This document shows positions 51,690 through 60,995 of a stretch of 64,000 nt of DNA, one piece after another. A program made the translations under genes and the position numbers. This DNA is from an uncultured Eubacterium sp. (GTDB taxonomy: Bacteria; Bacillota; Clostridia; Lachnospirales; Lachnospiraceae), in the NCBI GenBank assembly GCA_934322085.1, contig CAKRGF010000009.1, positions 1-64,000 of the forward strand, written 5' to 3'. Position 1 is the stretch's first letter. Every line of letters starts with the position of its first letter. Below the pieces are notes generated by a model. That model was not told the DNA's origin, made no database searches, and was given only the letters and a program-made list of their open reading frames with translations.

Positions 51690-52985
51690 ATGAACAAACA
51701 ATTCACATTCATCGAATCGATGATAAAGGTGGGAGTGATTGGGTTTGGAGGCGGAAATGCGCTGATTCCTGTGCTTGAGCAGGAAGTGGTTAATGAAAAG
51801 AATTTAATAAGCAAGGATATGTATGACAAATCAGTCATTGCGGCAACATTGACGCCGGGTGCGCTTCCGGTTGAAATTGCGTCGGGGATTGGTCTGAATG
51901 TTGGCGGCATTTGGGGAATGCTTGCAGGCGGTGTGATGATGGCTCTTCCAGGGGTTGTATTTACGGTGTTATATTTGATGCTGCTTAGTGGTGTGGATTC
52001 TACGATTCTGCAGCAGATTCAGTATGCTTCCATCGGCATAACGTCATTTATTTTGTGCCTTTTGACGCAATATATTGTGCAGACGGTAAAAGCGTACCGT
52101 CATTCCAGGTTCCGGATGATTGCATGGCTTGTAATTCTTTTTGTGTTTTTAGCAACAGGAGGAAATTACCTTTGTCGTGTTTTTGGACTTGCAATCCGTG
52201 TCCCGAAATTTTCAACAATACAGATTCTTCTGCTTACGCTTCTTGGCAGCATTGTGGTGGGCTTGTTGTATCAGAAAAAGGGAAAAAAGACGGATAAGAA
52301 ATCAAAACTTGCGGTTGCAAAGCTTGGAAGAAGACTCCTGTTATGGGTTGTTTTTCTGTTTTTGTTATGTCTGCCAGCTCTTTTTATGATGTGGCGCGAG
52401 GCAGCAGGTTTTCTTGGTCAGGGTGCTGCGTCATCTTTCTTGGCATTTGGCGGTGGTGACGCCTATTTGTCCATAGCGGATGGTCTTTTTGTACCGGAAT
52501 ATATTTCAGAAAGTGATTTTTATAATCATCTGGTTGTGATTGTAAATGTACTGCCGGGTTCCATCTTGTGTAAGACACTGGCAGGGATTGGTTACTTGTA
52601 TGGCGAGATGGTTGTCGGAACGACAGCTGGTGGAATTGCTTTTGCGGTGGCTGGTTTTGCCTGTAGTGTTGCCTGCTCCTGTTTTGTCTTCTATCTGATT
52701 TATCACCTGTATGACAGACTAGAAGGATGTGCTGTGTTCATGGTAATCAAAAAGGCAATCCGGGTTGTCGTGTCGGGACTTTTGCTTACGGTAATGACAG
52801 GGCTTCTTTTGTCAGAGATGGAAATTAATTCGAATCCGGCGATTCCGCGTCTGGCAGTTCCTGGGATGATTGCTTTCTTTTATTTCATAAATTTGATATT
52901 ATATCATAGGAAATGGAAAAATCTTGGGCGCATTGTCGTATCGCTTGTGCTTGCTTTTTTGCTGTGCAATGTGCTTGAAATTTAG
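51690..52985 (+). CDS. Chromate-transporter (CHR) family protein, two-domain form
   Basis: The 431-aa protein has two CHR halves. The first shows VGVIGFGGGNALIPVLEQEVV near 12, the second AASSFLAFGGGDAYLSIADGLFV near 252, each with the FGGG motif and proline-containing PGA/PGS turns that typify the family. Twelve helices or so are expected. Family members expel chromate or take up sulfate. A basic linker near 195-205 joins the halves. It starts at 51690 after GGAGG. The nearby CysC gene makes a sulfate-linked role worth testing. Confidence 0.85.
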   Translation: MNKQFTFIESMIKVGVIGFGGGNALIPVLEQEVVNEKNLISKDMYDKSVIAATLTPGALPVEIASGIGLNVGGIWGMLAGGVMMALPGVVFTVLYLMLLSGVDSTILQQIQYASIGITSFILCLLTQYIVQTVKAYRHSRFRMIAWLVILFVFLATGGNYLCRVFGLAIRVPKFSTIQILLLTLLGSIVVGLLYQKKGKKTDKKSKLAVAKLGRRLLLWVVFLFLLCLPALFMMWREAAGFLGQGAASSFLAFGGGDAYLSIADGLFVPEYISESDFYNHLVVIVNVLPGSILCKTLAGIGYLYGEMVVGTTAGGIAFAVAGFACSVACSCFVFYLIYHLYDRLEGCAVFMVIKKAIRVVVSGLLLTVMTGLLLSEMEINSNPAIPRLAVPGMIAFFYFINLILYHRKWKNLGRIVVSLVLAFLLCNVLEI

Positions 52986-53009
52986 AAACAAAGGAAAGCA
53001 GGGAATATT

Positions 53010-53564
53010 ATGCATATTTGGAAACATTTTTCTACTATTACAAGACACCGTCATAAAGTAATTGCTCATTGTTTTCGGGCAGGAATTTTCTGGCAGGGTC
53101 TGAGACATGATTTGTCAAAATACAGTCCAGCGGAATTTATTCCTGGAGCAAAAAATTATCTGGGAGATAAAAGCCCGAACGAAAAAGAACGCGAGCGTTA
53201 CGGTTTTTCGCGTGCGTGGCTTCATCATCAGGGACGCAATAAACATCATTTTGAATACTGGGTTGATTATAATCCGAAATTGAATCGGAAAGAACCGGTG
53301 GAGATGCCAACCCGCTACTTAATTGAGATGTTTTGCGACCGTGTAGCGGCGAGCAAGATTTATTATGGAGATGATTATGACACGGAGAAACCATTTCTCT
53401 ATTTCGATAAGGGAAGAAAACGGCGCTGGATGCATCCGGTAACGTCGCAGAAATTAGAAGATTTATTAATTATGCTGCGGGATAAAGGAGAAAAAGAGAC
53501 ATTTGCATATATTAAACATGTTATGAAGCCGGAAGGAAAAAAGGATAAAGCTCACTGGAAATAA
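53010..53564 (+). CDS. DUF5662 protein, 184 aa
   Basis: The basic, His-rich protein shows HRHKVIAHCFRAGIFWQGLRHDLSKYSPAEF (in parts, near 13-40) and WLHHQGRNKHHFEYW near 70. These His/Asp clusters recall metal-binding HD-like phosphohydrolases, but its activity is unknown. The pattern matches the DUF5662 family of Firmicutes. It lies 24 nt after the CHR gene and 96 nt before cysC, in the same direction. An AGGGA ribosome site precedes the ATG. Confidence 0.82.
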   Translation: MHIWKHFSTITRHRHKVIAHCFRAGIFWQGLRHDLSKYSPAEFIPGAKNYLGDKSPNEKERERYGFSRAWLHHQGRNKHHFEYWVDYNPKLNRKEPVEMPTRYLIEMFCDRVAASKIYYGDDYDTEKPFLYFDKGRKRRWMHPVTSQKLEDLLIMLRDKGEKETFAYIKHVMKPEGKKDKAHWK

Positions 53565-53660
53565 AAAAATTAAAAAAGACTCATTTGTGACAAAAACCTA
53601 TGATAGGATTCTTCCAGAATATGGGTGGGCATACGATTTCAGAAAAGGAGAAAAGAAGAC

Positions 53661-54239
53661 ATGACAGAAAATATTGTTTGGCAGTCGAACAAAGTGTCGG
53701 CACTGGATCGATATCGTGTGCTTGGACAAAAGGGACTTGTCGTTTGGTTTACGGGACTTTCTGGTTCAGGAAAATCAACCATAGCTGTGGAATTGGAGAA
53801 AATGCTGAATGATGCAGGTAAGGCAGTGTATCTTTTGGATGGCGATAATATTCGGCATGGAATTAATTCAGATTTAGGATTTACGGATGAGGACCGTAAT
53901 GAAAACATACGGCGCATTGGAGAAATTTCTGCTTTGTTTTGTGATGCCGGAGTAATAACGCTTACAGCTTTTATTTCTCCTTTTCGCAGGATGCGGCGTT
54001 TTGCAAGAGAACGAGTTTCCGAAAATCAGTTTCTTGAAGTATATGTAAGTACAGATTTTGAAACTTGCTGCAAACGAGATCCAAAAGGCTTGTACAAAAA
54101 GAATATAAAGAATTTTACGGGCAAAGATTCCGGATATGAAAAACCTGAGAATCCGGAAATTGTTTTGGATACGATACACTCTACTCCGGAGGAATGTGCC
54201 CGGCTGGTATATGAGGAAATCATAAAAAGAATCAATTAA
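53661..54239 (+). CDS. cysC: Adenylylsulfate kinase
   Basis: The 192-aa kinase phosphorylates adenylyl sulfate at the 3' position with ATP, giving the sulfate donor PAPS. Walker A GLSGSGKST (residues 33-41), the DGDNIRHGINSDLGF substrate loop (near 58-72), the FISPFRRMRRFARE block (near 100) and the lid (SGYEKPENPEIVLDT near 155) are all present, so it should be active. AGGAG precedes ATG 53661; an earlier in-frame ATG at 53625 lacks one. No ATP sulfurylase gene is in the window. The arylsulfotransferase gene starts 21 nt after its stop codon, so the two form an operon. Confidence 0.94.
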   Translation: MTENIVWQSNKVSALDRYRVLGQKGLVVWFTGLSGSGKSTIAVELEKMLNDAGKAVYLLDGDNIRHGINSDLGFTDEDRNENIRRIGEISALFCDAGVITLTAFISPFRRMRRFARERVSENQFLEVYVSTDFETCCKRDPKGLYKKNIKNFTGKDSGYEKPENPEIVLDTIHSTPEECARLVYEEIIKRIN

Positions 54240-54260
54240 AACGTGCATGGAGGAACAAAA

Positions 54261-56285
54261 ATGGATAATTATTTTGTATCTTCGTGTAAGAGGGTGAAAG
54301 ATTGGATTTGCAGGCAGTTTGAGCAAAAAGAAAAAAAGTCGGTTCATCACAAAAAATTAGCTGATGGTGGTGAGGTAATTGTGTGGGAAACCGGTCATGT
54401 AACAGAACAAGCCAATCAATATGAGGAGTTGTTTATCCGTAAAGAGATTGCAGGATTCCATACGAATATTCGGCGTGAGCAGTCATGTTCCATAAAGTCA
54501 CTGACCAGAGACTATTTGTATGAGCAGCTTTTGAGCAGTGGTGAGTACACGTTTGACCATATGCTCGTTATAAAAGATCCATATGGAGAGGCACCGTTGA
54601 CTGCACTTGCTTTGTTTGTCCTAGAAGAACCATCTTGTGTCCGGGTGACGGTAAAAGGAGACTTACCAGAGACAGATTTTGTCGCAGAACTGCCTAAGAA
54701 AAGGCAGCATAGGGTTCCGATTTTGGGATTGTATGCAGAGAGACTGAATACCGTTATCATAGAAATATTGGATGATGATGTAAATATGGTAAAAAAACAT
54801 AAGTTTACGATACGAACGAGAAAATTGCCAAAGACTTTGCGAAATGTGATTACGGTGAAAAAGTGGGCAAACGAACCGGCGTATTCCAATATTATGATAA
54901 ATGGCGGTGTTAAAATTCATACATGTGTGTTTGATATCGAGGGAAAAATTCGATATTATCTTAAACGCAAGCCAAGAGGATATGGCATTTTCCCGTTATC
55001 GGATGGACACTTTTTCTATATGGAAAAACATATTTCTGTGCCATCCTATTCGAATCCGCAGACGGTAGAGTCTTGTGATATGGACTATTTTGGACGTGTA
55101 TTCCGCACTTATTTGACGGAAAAAGGAGTTCACCATACAGCGGAGGAAAAGGCAGGTGGAAATATTCTCACCGGAAGTAATTCGATGCTTGAGCATACAG
55201 AAGACTGCGTCATTGAGATTGACAGACAGACCGGAGAGATTGTGTGGCAGTTAAATATGGCAGAGCTTTTTGATGAGACCTATCAGAATATGATGGACTG
55301 GTGCCATGTAAATTCTGCCGCTTATTATGAAAAAGACCGCACGATTTTGATTTCCCTCAGAAATGTGCATGCGGTAATTAGTGTAGATTACGATACGAAA
55401 AAACTTCGTTGGATTTTATCTGATCCAAAATTCTGGGAGGGAACAAAGATGACACCATATCTATTGCAGCCGGAAGGTGATGTTAAATGGTGTTACCAGC
55501 AGCATGCAGCATTTGAAATTGCACTCCCGGATGAATCGAATCCGCAGAAAAAACGGATTATTGTTTATGATAACCACTGGGCAAAGCGCCGTAAGGCGAA
55601 GTCCTTTGATAAAGACCCACTTAGTTATGTAAGTTTTTATGATATTGATGAGGAAAAGAAAACCGTTTCACTGCATAAACGATTTGCCGGGCCAAAGACG
55701 AGAATTCGTGCCAACGGAATTTATGTTCCTGACAAAAAGCGTGTGTATAATATGGCTGGTTCTTATGCGGAACCGGTGGACGGTGATGGCGGCGGTATTT
55801 TCGAATACGATTATGAGACCGGCGAGGTGCTTTCTGAGTTTGGTGTAAAACCAGGATTTTTCCGTGCGTATCCGTTTGAACCGAATGTGCAGGAACTGGC
55901 AGAGCCGATGCAGGTGAACGGCGACTATCAGGTCGGTCAGATAAAACAGCCGCATGAGATATCAAGCAGCCAGTACTGCAAGTTAAAGTCGGAAAAGAAA
56001 CATCATATCAAGAGCGCTGCTATTGAATATGAGATGCAGGAAGATTTACTTTTTGTGAATAATGTTGACCACGAAGTGGAAAAAGTGTACTTTATCGGTG
56101 ATAAAGGTGGATATCAGGTTGATTTTGATGACACGTACCAGACGATGGATGTGTTCCGCACGATGGTTTATAAAGTTGCCATGCAGTTAACCAATCTGCC
56201 GAAAGATAAATATAAAATTTATTTACAGGTGAAAGGTGAACTGCAGACAACAAAAAAATATATCGATATATCAGCCGTTAATTAA
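54261..56285 (+). CDS. Aryl-sulfate sulfotransferase (ASST family), cytosolic
   Basis: The 674-aa protein matches bacterial arylsulfotransferases: a beta-rich N-terminal domain (about 45-190) and a six-bladed propeller with a His in MMDWCHVNSAAYYEKD (near 355), an SLRNVHAVISVD step (near 372) and a His in CYQQHAAFEIALP near 418. ASST moves sulfate from an aryl sulfate donor to a phenol through a sulfohistidine and does not use PAPS. Known ASSTs of Proteobacteria are periplasmic; no signal peptide is seen here. A gut-type detoxifying or transfer role is plausible. The ATG follows GGAGG. Its 3' end overlaps the ClC gene by 15 nt. Confidence 0.8.
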   Translation: MDNYFVSSCKRVKDWICRQFEQKEKKSVHHKKLADGGEVIVWETGHVTEQANQYEELFIRKEIAGFHTNIRREQSCSIKSLTRDYLYEQLLSSGEYTFDHMLVIKDPYGEAPLTALALFVLEEPSCVRVTVKGDLPETDFVAELPKKRQHRVPILGLYAERLNTVIIEILDDDVNMVKKHKFTIRTRKLPKTLRNVITVKKWANEPAYSNIMINGGVKIHTCVFDIEGKIRYYLKRKPRGYGIFPLSDGHFFYMEKHISVPSYSNPQTVESCDMDYFGRVFRTYLTEKGVHHTAEEKAGGNILTGSNSMLEHTEDCVIEIDRQTGEIVWQLNMAELFDETYQNMMDWCHVNSAAYYEKDRTILISLRNVHAVISVDYDTKKLRWILSDPKFWEGTKMTPYLLQPEGDVKWCYQQHAAFEIALPDESNPQKKRIIVYDNHWAKRRKAKSFDKDPLSYVSFYDIDEEKKTVSLHKRFAGPKTRIRANGIYVPDKKRVYNMAGSYAEPVDGDGGGIFEYDYETGEVLSEFGVKPGFFRAYPFEPNVQELAEPMQVNGDYQVGQIKQPHEISSSQYCKLKSEKKHHIKSAAIEYEMQEDLLFVNNVDHEVEKVYFIGDKGGYQVDFDDTYQTMDVFRTMVYKVAMQLTNLPKDKYKIYLQVKGELQTTKKYIDISAVN

Positions 56286-57833
56286 TTTTTCATAAGCAGC
56301 ATAATCGGCAGCATAATATTGTCTGCCGATTAGCACCATGAGCAAGTCGCCGGGCAGAATCTCGGTGTCGCCTTTTGGCGTAATTGTGTGACCGTCACGC
56401 TCAATGGATGCAACTAATGTATTTTTCTGCCAGTCAATCTGGCAGATTTTTTTATGGCAGACCGGGCTGTCAAAAGGAATGACATAAGTAACCAAAACTT
56501 TTTCGGCGGATTCCTTGATTTCCAGTTCGGTCTGTTTGTTCAGAATATTTTCCAAAAGGGATGTGTAAATTGGTTTGCTGCCAAGCAGGTTTGCAATGAT
56601 ATAGGCAATACTGCTCACGACAGCGATATCTAACATCCGGTGCATATTACCGGTCATTTCGGTAATCAATACGATACCGGTAATTGGCGCACGCACGATG
56701 CCCGCAAATAATCCCGCCATACCGATAACGATAAACTGGGGAAGTAAATCGTTTGGCAGGGAGAGGGCATCGATAGAAAGGTTTCCAAAGATTGCGCCGA
56801 TGTAGGCGCCTAAAATCAGAAGTGGGAAAAAGATTCCACCCGGTGCGCCGCATCCGAAACTAACTGCCGAAAATAAAAATTTAACGACAAGCAAAATGCA
56901 AATCATGGAAAATTCCGGTTTCCCATGCTCTAACAAAGCAATCATGCTGTGACCGCCGGCTAGTACCTGCGGAAGGGTGAGACCAAGAATCCCGGAAATG
57001 ACAAAAACAAAGGCAATCCGGATTTCTTTTGGTATTTTTTTTAAGCGGTGGAAAAAAGCCTGCATTTTCAACATGACAAAATTATATCCGGCACCCGCAA
57101 GACCAAGTAAAATACCAAGCAATGCTAACAGCCAGTAATAGCGGAGTGCAAGAGTTGATGTCGTAAACGAAAAAATGGCAGACTGTCCAAAAAATATTTT
57201 TGAGACAAAGTCGGCACACACTGTGGCAATCAGACCGGCGACTAACATTGTGCGGTCAAAGGTGTGGTGGATTTCTTCAAGAACAAACATAATGCCGGCA
57301 AGCGGTGCATTAAAGGCGGCGGCAAGTCCGGCACCTGCGCCACACGATAACAGACCGATTTCTGTTGTTTTATCATAGTTTCTAAGGCGGGAATAACTTT
57401 TTGCCGCCATTGCGCCAAGCTGGATGGACGGGCCTTCCCTGCCAAGGGACAGACCGCCGAAGATACTAAGTGTACCACCAGTGAATTTGGCTAAAATGAC
57501 ACGCCAAAAACTCTGGTCCAAATAACCGCGGACCTCTCCTGAAACCTGCGGAATCCCGGAACCGGCTGCCATTGGCTCCCATTTCACAATTCTCGCGACA
57601 ATACATCCCATCAAAATAAGGGCGGCAAACCAGAGGGCAGTAGTGGCTGCATTTCCACGTATGAAATTTAATACCGCATATAAACCGCTTTCTGCATAAG
57701 TCAGGCAGTAACGGTATAGGACGGCAGTCAAGCCACATAAAACACCGATTAAAGCACCTTCCAAAACGAGTGTGATGCTTCGCCTTGCTGTATTGTTTTC
57801 TAACTTTTCCAAAGTATGTTGATATTTATCCAT
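56271..57833 (-). CDS. ClC chloride channel or antiporter with TrkA-C regulatory domain
   Basis: The 520-aa ClC protein has the selectivity motifs AAGSGIPQV (near 91), GLSLGREGPSIQLG (near 127; the gating Glu is present) and AGLFAGIVRAPITGIVLI near 380. The Glu suggests a Cl-/H+ exchanger, though the second proton Glu cannot be judged. About ten helices precede a C-terminal TrkA-C-type domain (about 440-520) that may bind a nucleotide or ion. GAGGAGAG precedes the ATG. Its end converges with, and overlaps, the ASST gene by 15 nt. Confidence 0.92.
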   Translation of the reverse strand: MDKYQHTLEKLENNTARRSITLVLEGALIGVLCGLTAVLYRYCLTYAESGLYAVLNFIRGNAATTALWFAALILMGCIVARIVKWEPMAAGSGIPQVSGEVRGYLDQSFWRVILAKFTGGTLSIFGGLSLGREGPSIQLGAMAAKSYSRLRNYDKTTEIGLLSCGAGAGLAAAFNAPLAGIMFVLEEIHHTFDRTMLVAGLIATVCADFVSKIFFGQSAIFSFTTSTLALRYYWLLALLGILLGLAGAGYNFVMLKMQAFFHRLKKIPKEIRIAFVFVISGILGLTLPQVLAGGHSMIALLEHGKPEFSMICILLVVKFLFSAVSFGCGAPGGIFFPLLILGAYIGAIFGNLSIDALSLPNDLLPQFIVIGMAGLFAGIVRAPITGIVLITEMTGNMHRMLDIAVVSSIAYIIANLLGSKPIYTSLLENILNKQTELEIKESAEKVLVTYVIPFDSPVCHKKICQIDWQKNTLVASIERDGHTITPKGDTEILPGDLLMVLIGRQYYAADYAAYEKLING

Positions 57834-57957
57834 AGGTAAACTCTCTCCTCGTTATTTTCTTTATCGAATCAACCAGTGATATTTTACATCCAAATGCGTT
57901 ATTTTGCAAATAACCTCTTATTGCTCCTAAGTATAATAGTATTAAAAATCTTACCTG

Positions 57958-58755
57958 TTATAAAACCGTAATCGTACATTCTTTTGTCACGCCATCAACG
58001 GCTGCGCGGATTTTTGTACTGCCACACTTTTTTGCGGTGACTTTTCCGCAGCTGCTAACGGTGGCTACACTTGTTTTCTGCGACTTCCATGTCACCTTTT
58101 TCCCAGAGGATACTTTTGCTGTCAGAAGAAGTGTCTGGCTGCGGGACAAAGAAGCAGAGGTATAATTGAGTGTGACTTTAGGTTTTTTTACCGTGACATG
58201 GCAGGTCTTTTTCGTGCCGTCTGCTTTTGCGGTAATCGTTGTTTCTCCTGGTTTCTTTGCTAAAATTATACCGTTTTCATCAATTTCGGCAACACTTGAT
58301 TTTTGAGATTTCCATGAGATGGGTGACCCGTTTGAGGTCCGCCCCTTCAGAGTAACCTGCGCTCCATTTTCCATTGTAATGGAGGCGGCGGATAATGTAA
58401 TCATAGTTTTTGTGACAGTAATTCTACAACTGGCCTCGCCACCTGCGACTTTTCCTGTAATCGTACAGGTGCCCGCTTTTTTTGCGGTGACTTTGCCGTA
58501 TGTATTTACCGATGCGACAGCACTTTTACTGCTTGTAAACCGAACCCATTTGCCGTTGCTTGCAATTCCCGCAAGAAAAAAAGAGCCGCCGATTTTTAAA
58601 GTGGCGTGATACCGGGAAAGAATGACAAGAGCCGGTGAGGCGGCATGTGCTGTCATAGGTGAAGAAAAGATAGAGGTGGTAAATAGTACCACTGCACATA
58701 AAAGGGCGATGCTTTGCAGGCATGCCTTTTTCAAAAAAATAGACGTGTGTTTCAT
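57958..58755 (-). CDS. Secreted protein of three Ig-like (BIG2) repeats
   Basis: A signal peptide (1-33) is followed by three repeats of an ~80-residue bacterial Ig-like module, each with a WKS or VRFTSSKSAVASV-type strand and a G-K-V-T-A-K-K-x-G step (near 75, 155 and 235; for example YGKVTAKKAGT and CGKVTAKKCGS). No catalytic domain remains. It may be a surface adhesin or spacer protein that shares its modules with the xylanase and subtilase of this window. AAAGGAGG precedes ATG 58755. It lies 202 nt after the uraA stop... on the same strand, in reading order after it. Confidence 0.85.
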   Translation of the reverse strand: MKHTSIFLKKACLQSIALLCAVVLFTTSIFSSPMTAHAASPALVILSRYHATLKIGGSFFLAGIASNGKWVRFTSSKSAVASVNTYGKVTAKKAGTCTITGKVAGGEASCRITVTKTMITLSAASITMENGAQVTLKGRTSNGSPISWKSQKSSVAEIDENGIILAKKPGETTITAKADGTKKTCHVTVKKPKVTLNYTSASLSRSQTLLLTAKVSSGKKVTWKSQKTSVATVSSCGKVTAKKCGSTKIRAAVDGVTKECTITVL

Positions 58756-58832
58756 GATAAACCCTCCTTTTATGGAGCAATAAGAGGGTAAATACAAGAT
58801 AACACACGTCGAATTATAAATCAAGTATTATT

Positions 58833-60149
58833 TTACTTCTCTTCACGTCCAGGTAAAATAGCATTTAACAAAACGCCCATAATAGCGGCAATGGCAAGTC
58901 CAGTTAAAGTAATGCTTGTTCCTGCAATCTGGAAGGTAAGTCCGGACGAGAAACCAAGTCCACATACTAAAATTGTAGCCGCAATAATTAGGTTTCTGGA
59001 TTTGGTGAAATCAACTTTGTTTTCTACGACGTTGCGGACACCGATGGCGGCAATCATACCGTAGAGAATAAAGCTGACACCGCCGACAATTGCCGCCGGA
59101 AGGGTACTGATGATACCGGCAAATTTCGGAATGAAACTTAAAATGACAGCATAAATGGCAGCCAGACGAATTACTTTCGGGTCATGTACACGGCTCAGTT
59201 CCAAAACACCTGTATTTTCGCCGTAAGTGGTGTTGGCAGGGCCGCCGACCAAAGCGGAAAGGGAAGTTGCCAGACCATCACCGATTAATGTGCGGTGAAG
59301 ACCGGGATCTTCTACATAATTTTCGCCAACGGTTGCGGAAATGGCGGAAATATCACCAATGTGCTCCATCATGGAAGCGATGGCAATTGGAGCCATGGCA
59401 AGAATAGCGGTTAAGTCAAATTTACAAAACTCAAATGGTGGAACATTAACCCAGGAAGCTTTGGCAACCTCTGCAAAATTAAAGATGGCGGAACCATCCG
59501 GATTTGTTATACCGCAGAAATGCAGAATCAGGGCAACGGCGTAAGCACCGGCAATACCAAGAAGAATCGGAATAATTTTCCACATGCCTTTTCCCCAGAT
59601 GTTGAAAATGACAATAATGGCAAATGCAATAATGGCTAACAGCCAGTTTGTCTGAACATTATTAACGGCAGATGGTGCCAGACTTAAGCCGATGCAGATG
59701 ATAATCGGACCGGTAACAACCGGCGGAAGAAAACGCATTGCGCGTTTGACGCCAACTAATTTGATAATCAGTGCAAGTACCAGATACAGGGCACCGGCTA
59801 CTACGATACCGCCGCAGGCGTAAGGCAGTTTTTCGCCCATGGACATATCTTTGAAAATTCCGGTGTTCAATTTGGAAACGGTTTCAAATCCGCCGAGAAA
59901 GGCGAACGAAGAACCGAGAAAAGCGGGAACTTTCAATTTCGTACACAAATGGAAGAAAAGTGTGCCGACACCAGCGCAGAATAATGTAACCTGAATGGAG
60001 AGACCCTCTCCCTGAAAATAGTTGTTTACCAGAATCGGTACTAAGATTGTGGCACCGAACATGGCGAACATATGCTGTAGACCTAACAGCAGCATTTTGG
60101 GGATGCCAAGCGATCTGGCATCGCGGATTGCATTGTTTTTTGTTTCCAT
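58833..60149 (-). CDS. uraA: Uracil/xanthine permease (NCS2 family)
   Basis: This 438-aa carrier takes up uracil by proton symport. The family pattern is visible: LLGLQHMFAMFGATILVPIL near 19, RAMRFLPPVVTGPIIICIGLSLAPSA (in parts, near 125), IASMMEHIGDISAISATVGEN (near 265, with the proton Glu in MMEHIGD) and GGPANTTYGENTGVLELSRV near 305. GAGGAGG precedes ATG 60149. It is divergent from upp; permease plus phosphoribosyltransferase make a uracil salvage pair. No PyrR attenuator was seen in the 143-nt gap. Confidence 0.94.
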   Translation of the reverse strand: METKNNAIRDARSLGIPKMLLLGLQHMFAMFGATILVPILVNNYFQGEGLSIQVTLFCAGVGTLFFHLCTKLKVPAFLGSSFAFLGGFETVSKLNTGIFKDMSMGEKLPYACGGIVVAGALYLVLALIIKLVGVKRAMRFLPPVVTGPIIICIGLSLAPSAVNNVQTNWLLAIIAFAIIVIFNIWGKGMWKIIPILLGIAGAYAVALILHFCGITNPDGSAIFNFAEVAKASWVNVPPFEFCKFDLTAILAMAPIAIASMMEHIGDISAISATVGENYVEDPGLHRTLIGDGLATSLSALVGGPANTTYGENTGVLELSRVHDPKVIRLAAIYAVILSFIPKFAGIISTLPAAIVGGVSFILYGMIAAIGVRNVVENKVDFTKSRNLIIAATILVCGLGFSSGLTFQIAGTSITLTGLAIAAIMGVLLNAILPGREEK

Positions 60150-60180
60150 TAGAAACCTCCTCATAATCGTTATTAATTCT

Positions 60181-60209
60181 ATTATAAAGAAAAAAAGTTC
60201 ATCTGACAA
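60181..60209 (-). promoter_or_regulatory. Promoter for uraA
   Basis: On the minus strand TTGTCA (60204-60209), 17 nt and a perfect TATAAT (60181-60186), 32 nt before the start codon. Confidence 0.75.
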
Positions 60210-60229
60210 GCATTGTTGAAAATGCAGGA

Positions 60230-60258
60230 TTGTATTTTTTTACAAGAAAAGGTACAAT
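60230..60258 (+). promoter_or_regulatory. Promoter for upp
   Basis: TTGTAT (60230-60235), 17 nt and TACAAT (60253-60258), 35 nt before the upp start. It is back-to-back with the uraA promoter, so one regulator could control both. Confidence 0.6.
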
Positions 60259-60292
60259 AATAAAAAATGCGAAAGAAAATGGAGGAAAGAAA

Positions 60293-60922
60293 ATGGAACA
60301 GGTTACTATAATGGAACATCCGCTGATTCAGCATAAGATTTCGATTTTACGAAATGAGACAACAGGAACGAATGAGTTCCGCCGTCTGATTGAGGAGATT
60401 GCCATGCTTATGGGATATGAGGCACTCCGTGATCTGCCGGTTGAAGATGTGGAAATTAAGACACCGATTGAGACGTGCCAGACACCGATGATTGCCGGAA
60501 AGAAGTTGGCAATTGTGCCGATTCTTCGTGCCGGACTTGGAATGGTAAGTGGTATTTTATCACTGGTGCCATCGGCAAAAGTCGGACATATCGGTTTGTA
60601 CCGTGATGAAGAGACACATGAACCTCATGAGTATTACTGTAAGCTTCCAGAACCGATTGACCAGAGAACGATTGTGGTTGTGGATCCGATGTTAGCAACG
60701 GGCGGTTCGGCAGTAGCGGCAGTAGATTTTATCAAAGCGCATGGTGGAAAGAACATTAAATTTATGTCGATTATTGCTGCACCGGAAGGAATTGAGCGTC
60801 TGATGAAAGCACATCCGGATATTCAGCTTTATGTGGGATGCAAAGACCGCTGCCTGAATGAAAATGCGTATATTTGTCCGGGACTTGGAGATGCCGGAGA
60901 CCGAATCTTTGGAACCAAGTAA
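60293..60922 (+). CDS. upp: Uracil phosphoribosyltransferase
   Basis: The 209-aa salvage enzyme joins uracil with PRPP to give UMP. It opens VTIMEHPLIQHKISILRNETTGTNEFRRL (in parts), carries IVPILRAGLGMVSG near 72, the PRPP loop VVDPMLATGGSAVAAVDFI near 125 and the uracil-binding YICPGLGDAGDRIFGT at the C-terminus. All are intact. GGAGG precedes ATG 60293. The divergent permease gene completes uracil uptake. Confidence 0.96.
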   Translation: MEQVTIMEHPLIQHKISILRNETTGTNEFRRLIEEIAMLMGYEALRDLPVEDVEIKTPIETCQTPMIAGKKLAIVPILRAGLGMVSGILSLVPSAKVGHIGLYRDEETHEPHEYYCKLPEPIDQRTIVVVDPMLATGGSAVAAVDFIKAHGGKNIKFMSIIAAPEGIERLMKAHPDIQLYVGCKDRCLNENAYICPGLGDAGDRIFGTK

Positions 60923-60936
60923 GAAATGTTAGAAAA

Positions 60937-60995
60937 TAAAATGCTTAGAAAACGAAATCCTATGTCAGGATTTTAGCCTTCTAAGCATTTTTTTA
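60937..60995. terminator. Bidirectional terminator between upp and Nudix gene
   Basis: AAATGCTTAGAA pairs with TTCTAAGCATTT, with a second small stem (AAATCC/GGATTT) inside it and T-runs on the right. It lies where the two genes converge. Confidence 0.85.
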
